From: Roseofilum reptotaenium CS-1145
Lineage (GTDB): Bacteria; Cyanobacteriota; Cyanobacteriia; Cyanobacteriales; Desertifilaceae
NCBI RefSeq assembly: GCF_028330985.1
Contig: NZ_JAQMUE010000105.1
Coordinates: 37,079 to 101,078 of the forward strand
Direction: 5' to 3'
DNA: 64,000 nucleotides
Position numbers and translations under genes: made by a program. How positions within the stretch are numbered: position 1 is the stretch's first letter; every line of letters starts with the position of its first letter. Below, piece after piece: positions 8,826 to 17,539 of this stretch. The notes below the pieces were generated by a model, which worked only from the letters and a program-made list of their open reading frames with translations, ran no database searches and was not told where the DNA came from.

Positions 8826-9507
8826 AATCGAGAATAGATCTAATTCCAACAAGCAAATACTTATCAATTATGGTGGTATTGAGTCACCATATATTAAAGT
8901 TCCTAAAAATTCAAAATATCCTTTCATGATTACAGACTCTTTATCACAGTTATTCACAGATAAATCAGAATTTAATTTTATTGTAACCGGCAAAAATCAT
9001 ATAATGCAAGCATTGGCTAATAAATACAAAGATTATAGGAACGTTCGATTTGAAACTCTAGAACATCATATTTTCCTGTCCTGTATTGCAAGTAGTGATT
9101 TAGTAATTACAACACCAGGAATTGAAACTTTTTATGAAACTGTTTACTTTGGAAAAAGATCTGTACTACTACTGCCACATAACTCTACTCAATATTTACA
9201 ACTTCTGGCATTGATAGATGCAGGAATTGAAAGTCCTGTATGTAATTATAATCATTATGGTAAAAACTATACATACAAACGACATATTAATGAATCTGAA
9301 GAAGTCAAAGCTGTTCTTAAAAATTTTAACGATCTTTATTCTTATTCGCTACATTTAAATAAATACATAGATAACTTATACCAATTAATTGAAACTCGAT
9401 TGATTGAGCCTGATATTTATGAAATCAATAAACAACAATATTTAAAAAATATTGGAACCAATGGTGGTCAATCAATTGTGAAAATTGTTGAAGAGCTAAT
9501 TAACTAA
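8809..9507 (+). CDS. GT-B glycosyltransferase, C-terminal half (apparent frameshift)
   Basis: 232 residues forming the nucleotide-sugar-binding half of the enzyme that starts at 8385. It has the inter-domain entry QILINYGG, FNFIVTGKN, and the donor-site helix with TTPGIETFYETVYFGK followed by LLLPHN, the usual arrangement in MurG/UGT-like enzymes. A GTG with AAGG only three bases upstream could start it independently, as in two-subunit Alg13/Alg14-like enzymes. The frame is closed by TAG immediately upstream of that GTG. Both possibilities (split pair, or frameshifted single gene) remain open; I favour the frameshift because the fragments fit end to end. Confidence 0.68.
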   Translation: MQYIDKIENRSNSNKQILINYGGIESPYIKVPKNSKYPFMITDSLSQLFTDKSEFNFIVTGKNHIMQALANKYKDYRNVRFETLEHHIFLSCIASSDLVITTPGIETFYETVYFGKRSVLLLPHNSTQYLQLLALIDAGIESPVCNYNHYGKNYTYKRHINESEEVKAVLKNFNDLYSYSLHLNKYIDNLYQLIETRLIEPDIYEINKQQYLKNIGTNGGQSIVKIVEELIN

Positions 9508-9532
9508 GATTTTAGTTCAATCAGGAAATTTT

Positions 9533-10708
9533 ATGAAAATTTTATTGACAATGCATATGCCTTATTTGCCTCCATTAGGTGGAGCAAATAAGACTATCCG
9601 ATATTTAGCTGAGGAATTAGCATTACGAAAGCATTCAGTAGTCGTTATTGTACCTGCTTTCGGAGACCCTCCGGGTGGCGTGACAAAAGATCAATTTTTC
9701 AATGAGCAACAAAAACTTAGTATCTGTTCTCATCTCAATCAAGGAGCATATATATTTTCTCTTAATTATGTCAAAGTTCATGCTGTAGCAGATACCATAA
9801 ATCTTAGTGATTATTTAAATAATGAAATACAGAAATTTCAGCCTGATTACATAATAGTTACGGCTGAGGATACTACACAAGAATTACTAAAAACGTCTCT
9901 AAATCTTAAAAAATATCCTGTGATTTGTTTGGCACAGACACCATCATTATTACCCTTTGGTTCTCATTCTTTCTATCCAGATAGACAAAAAATATCTGTT
10001 TTAAAACAAGTAGATGCATTTATAGTTAATAGCTACTTTCTGTCTAATTATGTTCGTCTGTGGGTCGATATTCAAGCAATTCCTATCTATTTACCTGCTT
10101 ATGGCAAACCACCCTTTCCAAATTTTGCTAATTTTGAAAAGGGTTTTATAACCTTGGTTAATCCATGTGACTTTAAGGGGATTTCAATATTTATAAAACT
10201 AGCCAATCAATTTCCTGATTTAAAATTTGCAGGTGTTCCAACATGGGGAATAACTGATCGTGAACTATCTCTCCTTCAAGCAAATTCAAATGTTTCTATA
10301 CTTCAACCATCTTCTGATATCAACAAAATCTTATCTAAAACTCGTATTTTATTAGTTCCTTCACTATGGCTTGAAAATATCCCACTGGTTATCATTGAAG
10401 CAATGCTTAGAGGTATTCCTGTTATTTCTAGTCAAGTTGGAGGAATTGAAGAAATTAATCTAGGAACTGGTTTTATACTACCAGTGAATCCAATTACCAA
10501 AGTTACTCATGGTTTCAAGCAAAATAAAACTATGATTCCGGTTGTACCCACTCAAAATATTAAACCTTGGTCTGACGCTATTATTCAACTTACTTCAAGT
10601 AGAGAATTATACTATAGTCAATCTCAGTTGGTCAGAATTAGAGCTAATAATTTTATTGATTCAATTAAGATTGAAAATCTTGAAAATCTCCTAAATTCAC
10701 TTGATTAA
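9533..10708 (+). CDS. Glycosyltransferase family 4 protein
   Basis: A 391-residue GT-B retaining glycosyltransferase. The N-terminus has the glycine-rich acceptor loop PYLPPLGGANKTIRYLAEEL. The C-terminal domain has LVPSLWLENIPLVIIEAMLRGIPVISSQVGGIEEI, the donor-binding E-x7-E type motif (ENIPLVIIEA) of GT4 enzymes. It transfers an unknown sugar, probably onto the same product as the neighbouring glycosyltransferase and carbamoyltransferase. AGGAAA precedes the ATG. It lies 25 bases after the previous gene and is equally AT-rich, so it belongs to the same small operon. Its stop overlaps the end of a convergent UPF0175 gene by four bases, marking the right edge of the island. Confidence 0.88.
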   Translation: MKILLTMHMPYLPPLGGANKTIRYLAEELALRKHSVVVIVPAFGDPPGGVTKDQFFNEQQKLSICSHLNQGAYIFSLNYVKVHAVADTINLSDYLNNEIQKFQPDYIIVTAEDTTQELLKTSLNLKKYPVICLAQTPSLLPFGSHSFYPDRQKISVLKQVDAFIVNSYFLSNYVRLWVDIQAIPIYLPAYGKPPFPNFANFEKGFITLVNPCDFKGISIFIKLANQFPDLKFAGVPTWGITDRELSLLQANSNVSILQPSSDINKILSKTRILLVPSLWLENIPLVIIEAMLRGIPVISSQVGGIEEINLGTGFILPVNPITKVTHGFKQNKTMIPVVPTQNIKPWSDAIIQLTSSRELYYSQSQLVRIRANNFIDSIKIENLENLLNSLD

Positions 10709-10956
10709 GTCCGATTTTTTTCTAACGTTTGCAAAGTTTTTATATCCTCTTCAAATTCTTCAACATCATAATCAATACAAATACCGCGACTAGCAATTTC
10801 TTTCTGAAACTCTAACAAGTGCATTCCGGCTAAATGACGCGCTTTGCCTATACTAATTCTATCTTGTTGGAAGAGCCTAATCGCAATTTCCAGCTTCAAC
10901 TGTGCTTCAGACATTTCAGAAGCTTGGAGAATATCATCTGGAATGAGAACAGCCAT
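10705..10956 (-). CDS. UPF0175 family antitoxin-like protein (orphan)
   Basis: An 83-residue small helical protein with the UPF0175 pattern: EAQLKLEIAIRLFQQDRISIGKARHLAGMHLLEFQKEIASRGI, a helix-turn-helix-like segment, then YDVEEFEEDI. The family normally sits directly upstream of a DUF3368 PIN-like toxin, as in the second copy at 42769-43011. Here the place of the toxin is taken by the convergent end of the AT-rich glycosyltransferase island, so this copy is an orphan. The toxin may have been lost when the island was inserted. Function (DNA-binding antitoxin) is inferred from the family. Confidence 0.8.
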   Translation of the reverse strand: MAVLIPDDILQASEMSEAQLKLEIAIRLFQQDRISIGKARHLAGMHLLEFQKEIASRGICIDYDVEEFEEDIKTLQTLEKNRT

Positions 10957-11223
10957 GTTTTAATTATCCCGTGAATGGTTTAGACTCGATCGTAGCTTAA
11001 TCTATAGCGATCGCCGATCGCACCGGCTCTTGGCTTAAGGGTGAATAATCGGCTACAATTCCTTCTAGGGTCAATCTGGGCGATCGCCTTTTTGCGCGAT
11101 TAATCTGTATTACAGGATACTCTGGACTCCTTGGGTTCAATTGCCTTGGCTAGACGGAGCGATCGTATCGTATTCTAGTTTAATACTCATTTATTCCATA
11201 CTTCTGGTTTAGGTTAACATACA

Positions 11224-12141
11224 ATGACTCTTCCCAACTTTATCCTTCTAGGGGCAGCAAAATCCGGGACTAGCTCTGTCTGGAATTACCTCAAACAGCA
11301 TCCCCAGGTGTTCATGTCTAATCCTAAAGAACCTAACTTTTTTGTCTTTGAAGGGATGAAGTTACCCCCATTTATCGGGCCAGAACCTCCAGAAATTTTG
11401 TGTAAAAGATTATATCAAAACACGATTACTGATTGGCAAAGCTATCAACAATTGTTTGATAGGGTCTCTGGAGAAAGTGCCATTGGCGAAGCCTCAGTCA
11501 GATATCTTTATTTTCCCCAAGCCCCGGAAAAGATTAAGAACTATCTTCCGGATGTAAAAATGATTGTTATGTTACGAAATCCGGTGGATCGGTTGTATTC
11601 TCATTATGTGATGAATCTCCGGCATTTACTAGAACCTTTATCCTTAGAAGATGCTTTAGCCCAAGAGAAAGAGAGAATCAATAATCGTTGGGGTTGGGAT
11701 TGGCATTATACTCAAGTGGGGATGTATTCAGAACAAATTAAGCGATATTTAGATTACTTTCCCCCAGAACAACTGAAAATTATTGTATATGATGATTTTC
11801 GCCAAGATCCCCTAGGGACAATGAAGGAAGTGTATCAGTATCTAGGGGTAGATGATACTTTTGTCCCAAATGTTGAAGGACGAAAAAATCAAGGATATTG
11901 GCCGAAAAATAAATTAGTCCATCAGTTTTTATATACCTCTAATTCCTTAAAGTCATTTCTAGAAAAATGGCTCCCACGGTCTTTATCTCAGAAGTTAATC
12001 AAAAACTTGAAGCAATGGAATAGTGCCCCTATTCCCGCCTTATCCATGGAGTTAAGACAATCTCTGAATGAAGTCTTTCGGTCTGATATTATCAACCTTA
12101 AAGAGATTTTGCATCGAGAGATTGCTTGGTTAGACTCATGA
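11224..12141 (+). CDS. PAPS-dependent sulfotransferase domain protein
   Basis: A 305-residue cytosolic-type sulfotransferase. The 5'-phosphosulfate loop AAKSGTSS lies at residues 12-19 and the 3'-phosphate site MLRNPVDRLYSHY at about 115-127, both typical of bacterial heparan-like and NodH-like sulfotransferases. It would move sulfate from PAPS to a hydroxyl of a carbohydrate or lipid. It is transcribed towards the large acyl operon and ends two bases before the last gene of that operon, so the two meet tail to tail. Participation in the same product is possible but only a guess from position. HIP1 sites precede it, unlike the AT-rich island to the left. Confidence 0.88.
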   Translation: MTLPNFILLGAAKSGTSSVWNYLKQHPQVFMSNPKEPNFFVFEGMKLPPFIGPEPPEILCKRLYQNTITDWQSYQQLFDRVSGESAIGEASVRYLYFPQAPEKIKNYLPDVKMIVMLRNPVDRLYSHYVMNLRHLLEPLSLEDALAQEKERINNRWGWDWHYTQVGMYSEQIKRYLDYFPPEQLKIIVYDDFRQDPLGTMKEVYQYLGVDDTFVPNVEGRKNQGYWPKNKLVHQFLYTSNSLKSFLEKWLPRSLSQKLIKNLKQWNSAPIPALSMELRQSLNEVFRSDIINLKEILHREIAWLDS

Positions 12142-12143
12142 GC

Positions 12144-14087
12144 TTAGACTTGCTGGATAATTAAGAGTTTATCAATTTCTGGGTTGGGAATGTCTTGAGT
12201 TTTTCCATTGGGCCAAGTGACTTGAATGGACTCAACTTTATCTTGCTGTCCTAAACCAAAGTAGAGTCGGTAGTGACCTTGAGATCGCCAAGCCCCATCT
12301 GCTTGACCAACTTGCTGGAATTGAGTCCCATTTTCGGTAATGACTTTAACTTTACCACCAATAGCGACTGTATTGCCCGCAGCCCCTTTCAATTCTATTT
12401 GTAACCAATGGTTCTCATTTCCAGGATTTCGATAGAGCAACACTTTAGACTTGCTAGATTTGCTTAATTCAGCAATATCCTCGGCTTTCTTTTGTTGTTT
12501 TTCCCACCAAGACATTTCTTCTGATTTACCGATCAGTAAGTCGCGATCGCCATCATTATCGGCATCAAACCAAGTACAATAAGCATATCCTCCAAATGTC
12601 TTAGGTGAATTAACCTGTAATAGATTAATTTTCTCAAAGGTGTGATTAGGACGTTGGCGATACATTCCATACCGCAACGTATATAAATCAGTTAACCCAT
12701 CATTATCATAATCGACCCAGTTAGCAGCAAAGGCTCTAGAAGGAAGTCCAATAGATTCGGGATCGGTAGCCGTATATTCACCTTGATTATTTGTAAATAA
12801 TACACTTCCTCTTCTAGAGGCGGCAAATAAATCTAAGTCTCCATCATTATCATAATCGGCGATCGCAAGTTGATTGACTGAACTCTCCTCTTGCCCTAAC
12901 TCTTCTGCAACAAAGGTTCCCGCTTGGTTTCTGTAAAGCCAAAACGTGGTTTCATCAGCCCAAAACAGATCCATATCGCGATCGTTGTCAACATCTAACC
13001 ATACAAACCAACCCATATCAGACATAGCTAAATTTTTCTCTTGTGCCAGATCAATGAAACGACCTTCAGAGATTTGGCGATAGAGTTGATTCGCTTGCAA
13101 AGAATTTGGCGGCCAATGCCGTCCACACATAGTATAAAGATCCAGCAGATTATCTTGGTCAAAATCAACCCAAGCCACTTGTCGTGCTGCACAACCTTGT
13201 TTTTTTAACCCAACTTGTTCAGCAATATCTTCAAAGCCAGATCGGGTTTGCAACATTAATTCATCAGTAGCATTAGGTGCAAGTTCTGGCATCTTCCCAA
13301 CCATACCACCCCGTACAATCACCACATCTAAATTTCCGTCATTGTCATAATCATTCCAAGCCATACCATGCCGATCCATATGAGGTAAGGCATTAATCGG
13401 AGGTAGGGAAAAATCATGGGAGGGGGGAGATCCAAACTTAGAATCGATATAAACCTGGGTTAAATCCGATTCAGAATTGAGTTTGAAAAATGGTGGGAAA
13501 AAAGGATAAGATGCGGGAAAGGCGATCGATAAACGACCATTGCCTTTGATCTGGAAGTTCACCAACCTGACTTTATCGAGTCCCCCAGATAAAGCATTCG
13601 TATCATTGATTTTAATGGATAGATCGCCCGAAGTTACGGGAGTCGCTGATAGAGGGACAATGACTAATCCACTAAAGTCTTCTGGATTGGAGAGATTTTG
13701 GGCAGCGATCGTTAATTGATAGTTATGCCAATAAATGTATAATCCAGGATCTTGTCTATTCAAAAGCAGATCAGAAACAGGTTGCTCTGTAACTTCATAA
13801 TTTTGAGGAAATCCTAAATCATAAATTTTATTTTCAAATCCTTGACCTTGCTGATTAATATCGAAAATTTGCCGGGCGTTATGATTGGCAGAATAGATAT
13901 CTAAATAGGTATCTTGATTAATATCAGCCACCCCTAAATCAAAGAGAGAATAGACAGAGTCCAGATTTTCTTGAGTATAACCAGAATCAATATTTAATGG
14001 ATACTGATCCAGATCTCGCTGTGTCCATAGGATAATAGATAAACTCACTAATCCAAGAATAAATAATATAAGAATATTGCGTTTCAT
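12144..14087 (-). CDS. Exported FG-GAP repeat / ASPIC-UnbV (CRTAC1-like) protein
   Basis: 647 residues. The N-terminus (KRNILILFILGLVSLSIILW) is a signal anchor. Then follow several FG-GAP/VCBS beta-propeller repeats marked by calcium-binding-like D-x-D-x-D strings such as DYDNDGNLD, DFDQDNLLD, DVDNDRDMD, DYDNDGDLD and DADNDGDRD. The C-terminal 80 residues form an ASPIC/UnbV domain (GGKVKVITENG, WRSQGHYRLYFGLG, TWPNGKTQ). Such proteins are extracytoplasmic and often bind glycans or proteins. It is the last gene of the acyl operon, 21 bases after the VTT gene. A GTG six bases earlier is possible, but the ATG has AGAGAG in front. Role within the operon unknown. Confidence 0.85.
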   Translation of the reverse strand: MKRNILILFILGLVSLSIILWTQRDLDQYPLNIDSGYTQENLDSVYSLFDLGVADINQDTYLDIYSANHNARQIFDINQQGQGFENKIYDLGFPQNYEVTEQPVSDLLLNRQDPGLYIYWHNYQLTIAAQNLSNPEDFSGLVIVPLSATPVTSGDLSIKINDTNALSGGLDKVRLVNFQIKGNGRLSIAFPASYPFFPPFFKLNSESDLTQVYIDSKFGSPPSHDFSLPPINALPHMDRHGMAWNDYDNDGNLDVVIVRGGMVGKMPELAPNATDELMLQTRSGFEDIAEQVGLKKQGCAARQVAWVDFDQDNLLDLYTMCGRHWPPNSLQANQLYRQISEGRFIDLAQEKNLAMSDMGWFVWLDVDNDRDMDLFWADETTFWLYRNQAGTFVAEELGQEESSVNQLAIADYDNDGDLDLFAASRRGSVLFTNNQGEYTATDPESIGLPSRAFAANWVDYDNDGLTDLYTLRYGMYRQRPNHTFEKINLLQVNSPKTFGGYAYCTWFDADNDGDRDLLIGKSEEMSWWEKQQKKAEDIAELSKSSKSKVLLYRNPGNENHWLQIELKGAAGNTVAIGGKVKVITENGTQFQQVGQADGAWRSQGHYRLYFGLGQQDKVESIQVTWPNGKTQDIPNPEIDKLLIIQQV

Positions 14088-14108
14088 GTTCACACTCTCT
14101 GTTTATGT

Positions 14109-14777
14109 TTATTTAGGATTTATTTTCTCGATAATTTCTCTAGAAATCATCCGACGACGACGATACCATGTCGCCATACCAATTAATAGGCCAGAAAGAG
14201 CAAATGCTGCCAATAAAGGCAAAATTTCTCCAGTTTGAATTGCCTTAACACCTTCACTTCCCAATAGAATAAAAGGAAACAGACCCAATATCGTTCCGAT
14301 CGCTGTGCCTAACAGATAATCTTTAAAACTGACTGATGTTAAACCCGCCGCAAAATTAACGATTCCGTAAGGAATAACCGGCAGCAGGCGAATAGCAAAA
14401 ATATAGAATACACCTCCTTGATAAATTTCCGCATCCATAGCTTTCCAATAACCTTTAAGCTTATCAGACACCATTTTTTGCCCGTTTATTCGAGTAAATC
14501 CAAAGCCAATTAAGGCAGAAATAATGGACGCTAAACTCGTCCAAAATAATCCCAACCAAGGCCCAAATATTACTCCCCCCATCAAATTTAGAGGTGTAGT
14601 TGGTAAAATTAGCAAGGTTGAGATGATATAAATCATCATAAAAAAGAGTGGAGTCCAAAATCCTGTAGATTCTAGCCAAAGCTCCAGTTTTGAAGAATCA
14701 ACTCCCGCCAACCCGTAAACCCCTGCTAGAGTCACAATAATACTAATAACAAAAATAATCAGAAAAATACCTTTCAT
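14109..14777 (-). CDS. TVP38/TMEM64 (VTT domain) membrane protein
   Basis: A 222-residue inner-membrane protein with about six hydrophobic segments. The SNARE-associated/VTT core shows LPTTPLNLMGGVIFGPWLGLFW and FAIRLLPVIPYGIVNFAAGLT, the paired re-entrant motifs of the DedA/TVP38 superfamily; the R-x2-P of the second motif is present (RLLP). Members of this superfamily act as lipid scramblases or flippases (for example undecaprenyl-phosphate or phosphatidylethanolamine recycling). In this operon it could return a lipid carrier or distribute an acylated lipid, which is inference. It lies 21 bases from the FG-GAP gene and 19 bases from the SGNH gene. Confidence 0.88.
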   Translation of the reverse strand: MKGIFLIIFVISIIVTLAGVYGLAGVDSSKLELWLESTGFWTPLFFMMIYIISTLLILPTTPLNLMGGVIFGPWLGLFWTSLASIISALIGFGFTRINGQKMVSDKLKGYWKAMDAEIYQGGVFYIFAIRLLPVIPYGIVNFAAGLTSVSFKDYLLGTAIGTILGLFPFILLGSEGVKAIQTGEILPLLAAFALSGLLIGMATWYRRRRMISREIIEKINPK

Positions 14778-14796
14778 TCAACCTAATAAAGATCGG

Positions 14797-15990
14797 CTAT
14801 CTATTTTGGCTTTCAAGACTCGCCAGGACATCCAATTTTATTGAATTCACAAAGTCTACTTCTTGACGATTATTTTTTGCCCAAATTTCTCTATTGATAC
14901 GATCTTTATCCAGAACATCATCTATATTTTTAGGAGTTAAAAGAAGCCCAAAATCATCAAACTCTTTTTTCTCTTCATTACCTAAAACACGATTCACAAC
15001 CAAGTCCCCAATCGGCTTTATATAATGAGAGTCATCAACATAATTATTCATAGTTTCAGATAGGGGTTCAGTCGTAATACTATTATAATTGAAAAAATCC
15101 CAAACAGGCGCGATCGAAACCATTCGTCTTTTCCAATCTTCCAAAACACTCCATTTCCCACTGGCATAAATTGATTCTAGTCGAATCGCATGAGCAGGAG
15201 AAAAATAAATAATCAATTCTACATTATGTTTTTGACACAGATCAACAATTTTTTGAAACTCGTGAATATATTCTTCTGATAGTTTATAATCATGATGTAA
15301 CTTAAAATAAAGTTTTGTAGATCCCTCAAATCGAATGGTTGTATTACCGTCCTCTTTCTTGAAGTAAGGCAAGAACCCCTGTTGTGATAATGCTTCTTCA
15401 TTCTCCGATCCTTCTACACTTGCTTCAATAGTTTCTTGGCTCGCTTCCAGGGTATCTAAAGATAACAGAGTATTGAGAAAATCTTCAAAAACAATATGTT
15501 TTTTTTCTAAACGAGACTCAGTAAAACTGGGCTGATTGTCTAAATTTTCATTAAACATAAAGAAATCCAACCCTAAAATCACTCTCTGTAAATTTGGATT
15601 ATTCACGAGTGTGTGCTCAACATATCTCCTCAGTTCATAAATATTTGCACCATTAAGACCTAGGTTATAAACAGGGGCAAAAGTTTGTAGGGATGGATGA
15701 TTGGGATCTAAAGCTCTTTTCATTCTGGATGAGCCAAGTAAAATAGTATTGGGTTTAAGATGAATAATCTCTATGGCTTTATAGAGCCTATCATTATTTT
15801 CCTTGTTGGGTTTATGATGATTTAATCCATAAACCACAAATTTTTCATCATATACTCCGTAGGGATCAATTATCATATTGAAGCTCCCCACGACAATTAA
15901 CGGTAGGGCCATAAATGAAAAGAATAAAATATTAAAAAATATGTGCTTTTTGTCTTTTCTTTTAAAAGGCAGATTACTTTTATAGATCAT
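14797..15990 (-). CDS. Membrane-anchored SGNH/DltD-like protein (first MBOAT partner)
   Basis: 397 residues: one N-terminal membrane segment (about 20-42), then an extracytoplasmic domain with an SGNH-like layout. LLGSSRM (near residue 90) supplies the Ser block, LGLNGAN the Gly block, and DDSHYIKPIGD near the C-terminus the Asp/His block. This is the arrangement in DltD and AlgX/AlgJ-like partners of MBOAT acyltransferases. It follows the MBOAT gene by 21 bases. It probably accepts or transfers an acyl group on the outer face of the membrane. The region from about residue 170 to 220 is rich in Glu and Ser and poorly conserved in character. The family is only recognised by motif, not by a named homologue. 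Confidence 0.72.
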   Translation of the reverse strand: MIYKSNLPFKRKDKKHIFFNILFFSFMALPLIVVGSFNMIIDPYGVYDEKFVVYGLNHHKPNKENNDRLYKAIEIIHLKPNTILLGSSRMKRALDPNHPSLQTFAPVYNLGLNGANIYELRRYVEHTLVNNPNLQRVILGLDFFMFNENLDNQPSFTESRLEKKHIVFEDFLNTLLSLDTLEASQETIEASVEGSENEEALSQQGFLPYFKKEDGNTTIRFEGSTKLYFKLHHDYKLSEEYIHEFQKIVDLCQKHNVELIIYFSPAHAIRLESIYASGKWSVLEDWKRRMVSIAPVWDFFNYNSITTEPLSETMNNYVDDSHYIKPIGDLVVNRVLGNEEKKEFDDFGLLLTPKNIDDVLDKDRINREIWAKNNRQEVDFVNSIKLDVLASLESQNR

Positions 15991-16011
15991 TTTTGATTCA
16001 TCGGGAATAAG

Positions 16012-17493
16012 TTAGAACTGAAAATACAAAAATTCTGATACACGATTCATAGATAATAAGCAGATTCCGGTTAATAAACCCAGGCAACAAGACCAGATAA
16101 AATCAGGTTTAAATTTGTGCATCAATTCTTGGGTATTTGGCATATATTTGACAGCAATGGTTAAGAGGACTAGAATTACAAATGGTAAGCGATCGCTATC
16201 CCAAAACTCTGGCAAGTAATTCAACGATCGCCAGGATTGAACTTGAATTCCAAATTGAGTTAATATAGCTAATCTTCCGGTTGGCTCTCCAGGTAAAACC
16301 AATCCATTTCCAGCCATCATAACTTGTAAAATTTTCAGCCCGTTCGATAGGGTATCGGCTCTAAATAAAACCCAGGCTCCAATAACAGACAAAAACGTAA
16401 TTAACCACGATAGAAGCTTAGGTAGAGAAATATTTAACTTACGCCAACCATGATTAACACAAAGATAGAAACCGTGCAGTCCTCCCCAAATCACATAAGT
16501 CCAACCTGCACCATGCCATAATCCCCCAAGCAACATGGTCATCATTAGATTAGTATAACGCTGAACTTCTCCTTGACGACTACCTCCTAGAGGAATATAG
16601 AGATAATCCCGCAGGAAGTTAGATAAAGTAATGTGCCAACGTCGCCAAAAATCACTAATGGACGTGGCTTTGTAAGGGGAATTAAAGTTAATGGGTAAGT
16701 TAATATTAAACAATAATCCTAAACCGATCGCCATATCAGAGTAGCCAGAGAAGTCAAAGTACAGTTGATAGGTATAACTGAGCACACCAACCCAGGATTC
16801 AATGAAAGTAATTTCATTGGGGTGATCGAATACGGTAGCGACCCAAGGGGAAAGATTATCCGCGATTAAAACCTTCTTACATAATCCCAGGCTAAATAAT
16901 ACTAGACCTCGGCTAAAATTCTCATGGGAAAAAACATACCTTCTAAGGTTCCGTAATTGCGGGATCAATTCATCATGACGAAGAATAGGACCAGCAATCA
17001 ATTGAGGAAAGAAGACGACAAATAAGCTATAGGTTAAAATATCATAGTTGAGGTCTTTCGTTTCTCCTCGATAGGCATCGACCAGATAAGCAATTTGGGT
17101 AAAGGTATAAAAAGAGATTGCTAAGGGTAAAATAATTGTAGGAATAGAGAAGTTAGCCTGAATAACTTGGTTGACAGAAGTGATGAAGAAGTTCGCATAC
17201 TTGTAGTAACCAATCGTGACTAAATTGAGAGTAATCCCGATCCAGAGTAAGGTTTTAGCAGATTGACTTTTGGGTTGAGCATAGGCAATGCTCTTTCCCA
17301 TTTGATAGTTAAAAATAACGGATATGAACAGGAGGGGCAAGTAAGCAATATTCCAATAGGCATAAAATGCAAAGGAAGCCGCAGTTAACCAAACTTGAGA
17401 TGCTTTGATCAATTTGAATTGATTTAAAGTCAAAAATACCGTTAAGGTTATCGGTAAAAATACAAAAATAAAAATGTAAGAGTTGAACAGCAT
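16012..17493 (-). CDS. MBOAT family O-acyltransferase (copy 2 of the operon)
   Basis: A 493-residue multi-pass acyltransferase of the AlgI/DltB type. It starts MLFNSYIFIFVFLP as AlgI-like proteins do, and carries FFPQLIAGPILRHDEL, FDFSGYSDMAIG, FWRRWHITLSNFLRDYLYIPLGGSR and the catalytic-His region LGGLWHGAGWTYVIWGGLHG. These enzymes move acyl groups through the membrane onto extracellular polymers. A second, diverged MBOAT lies at 21654-23111 in the same operon, each followed by its own SGNH-like gene. It sits 46 bases after the HTTM gene. The acyl donor is plausibly the operon's ACP, which is inference. Confidence 0.93.
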   Translation of the reverse strand: MLFNSYIFIFVFLPITLTVFLTLNQFKLIKASQVWLTAASFAFYAYWNIAYLPLLFISVIFNYQMGKSIAYAQPKSQSAKTLLWIGITLNLVTIGYYKYANFFITSVNQVIQANFSIPTIILPLAISFYTFTQIAYLVDAYRGETKDLNYDILTYSLFVVFFPQLIAGPILRHDELIPQLRNLRRYVFSHENFSRGLVLFSLGLCKKVLIADNLSPWVATVFDHPNEITFIESWVGVLSYTYQLYFDFSGYSDMAIGLGLLFNINLPINFNSPYKATSISDFWRRWHITLSNFLRDYLYIPLGGSRQGEVQRYTNLMMTMLLGGLWHGAGWTYVIWGGLHGFYLCVNHGWRKLNISLPKLLSWLITFLSVIGAWVLFRADTLSNGLKILQVMMAGNGLVLPGEPTGRLAILTQFGIQVQSWRSLNYLPEFWDSDRLPFVILVLLTIAVKYMPNTQELMHKFKPDFIWSCCLGLLTGICLLSMNRVSEFLYFQF

Positions 17494-17539
17494 TTTTGTT
17501 TTTGAGAAAAGAGAACTATCAAAACTGAGTTAACTTTGG

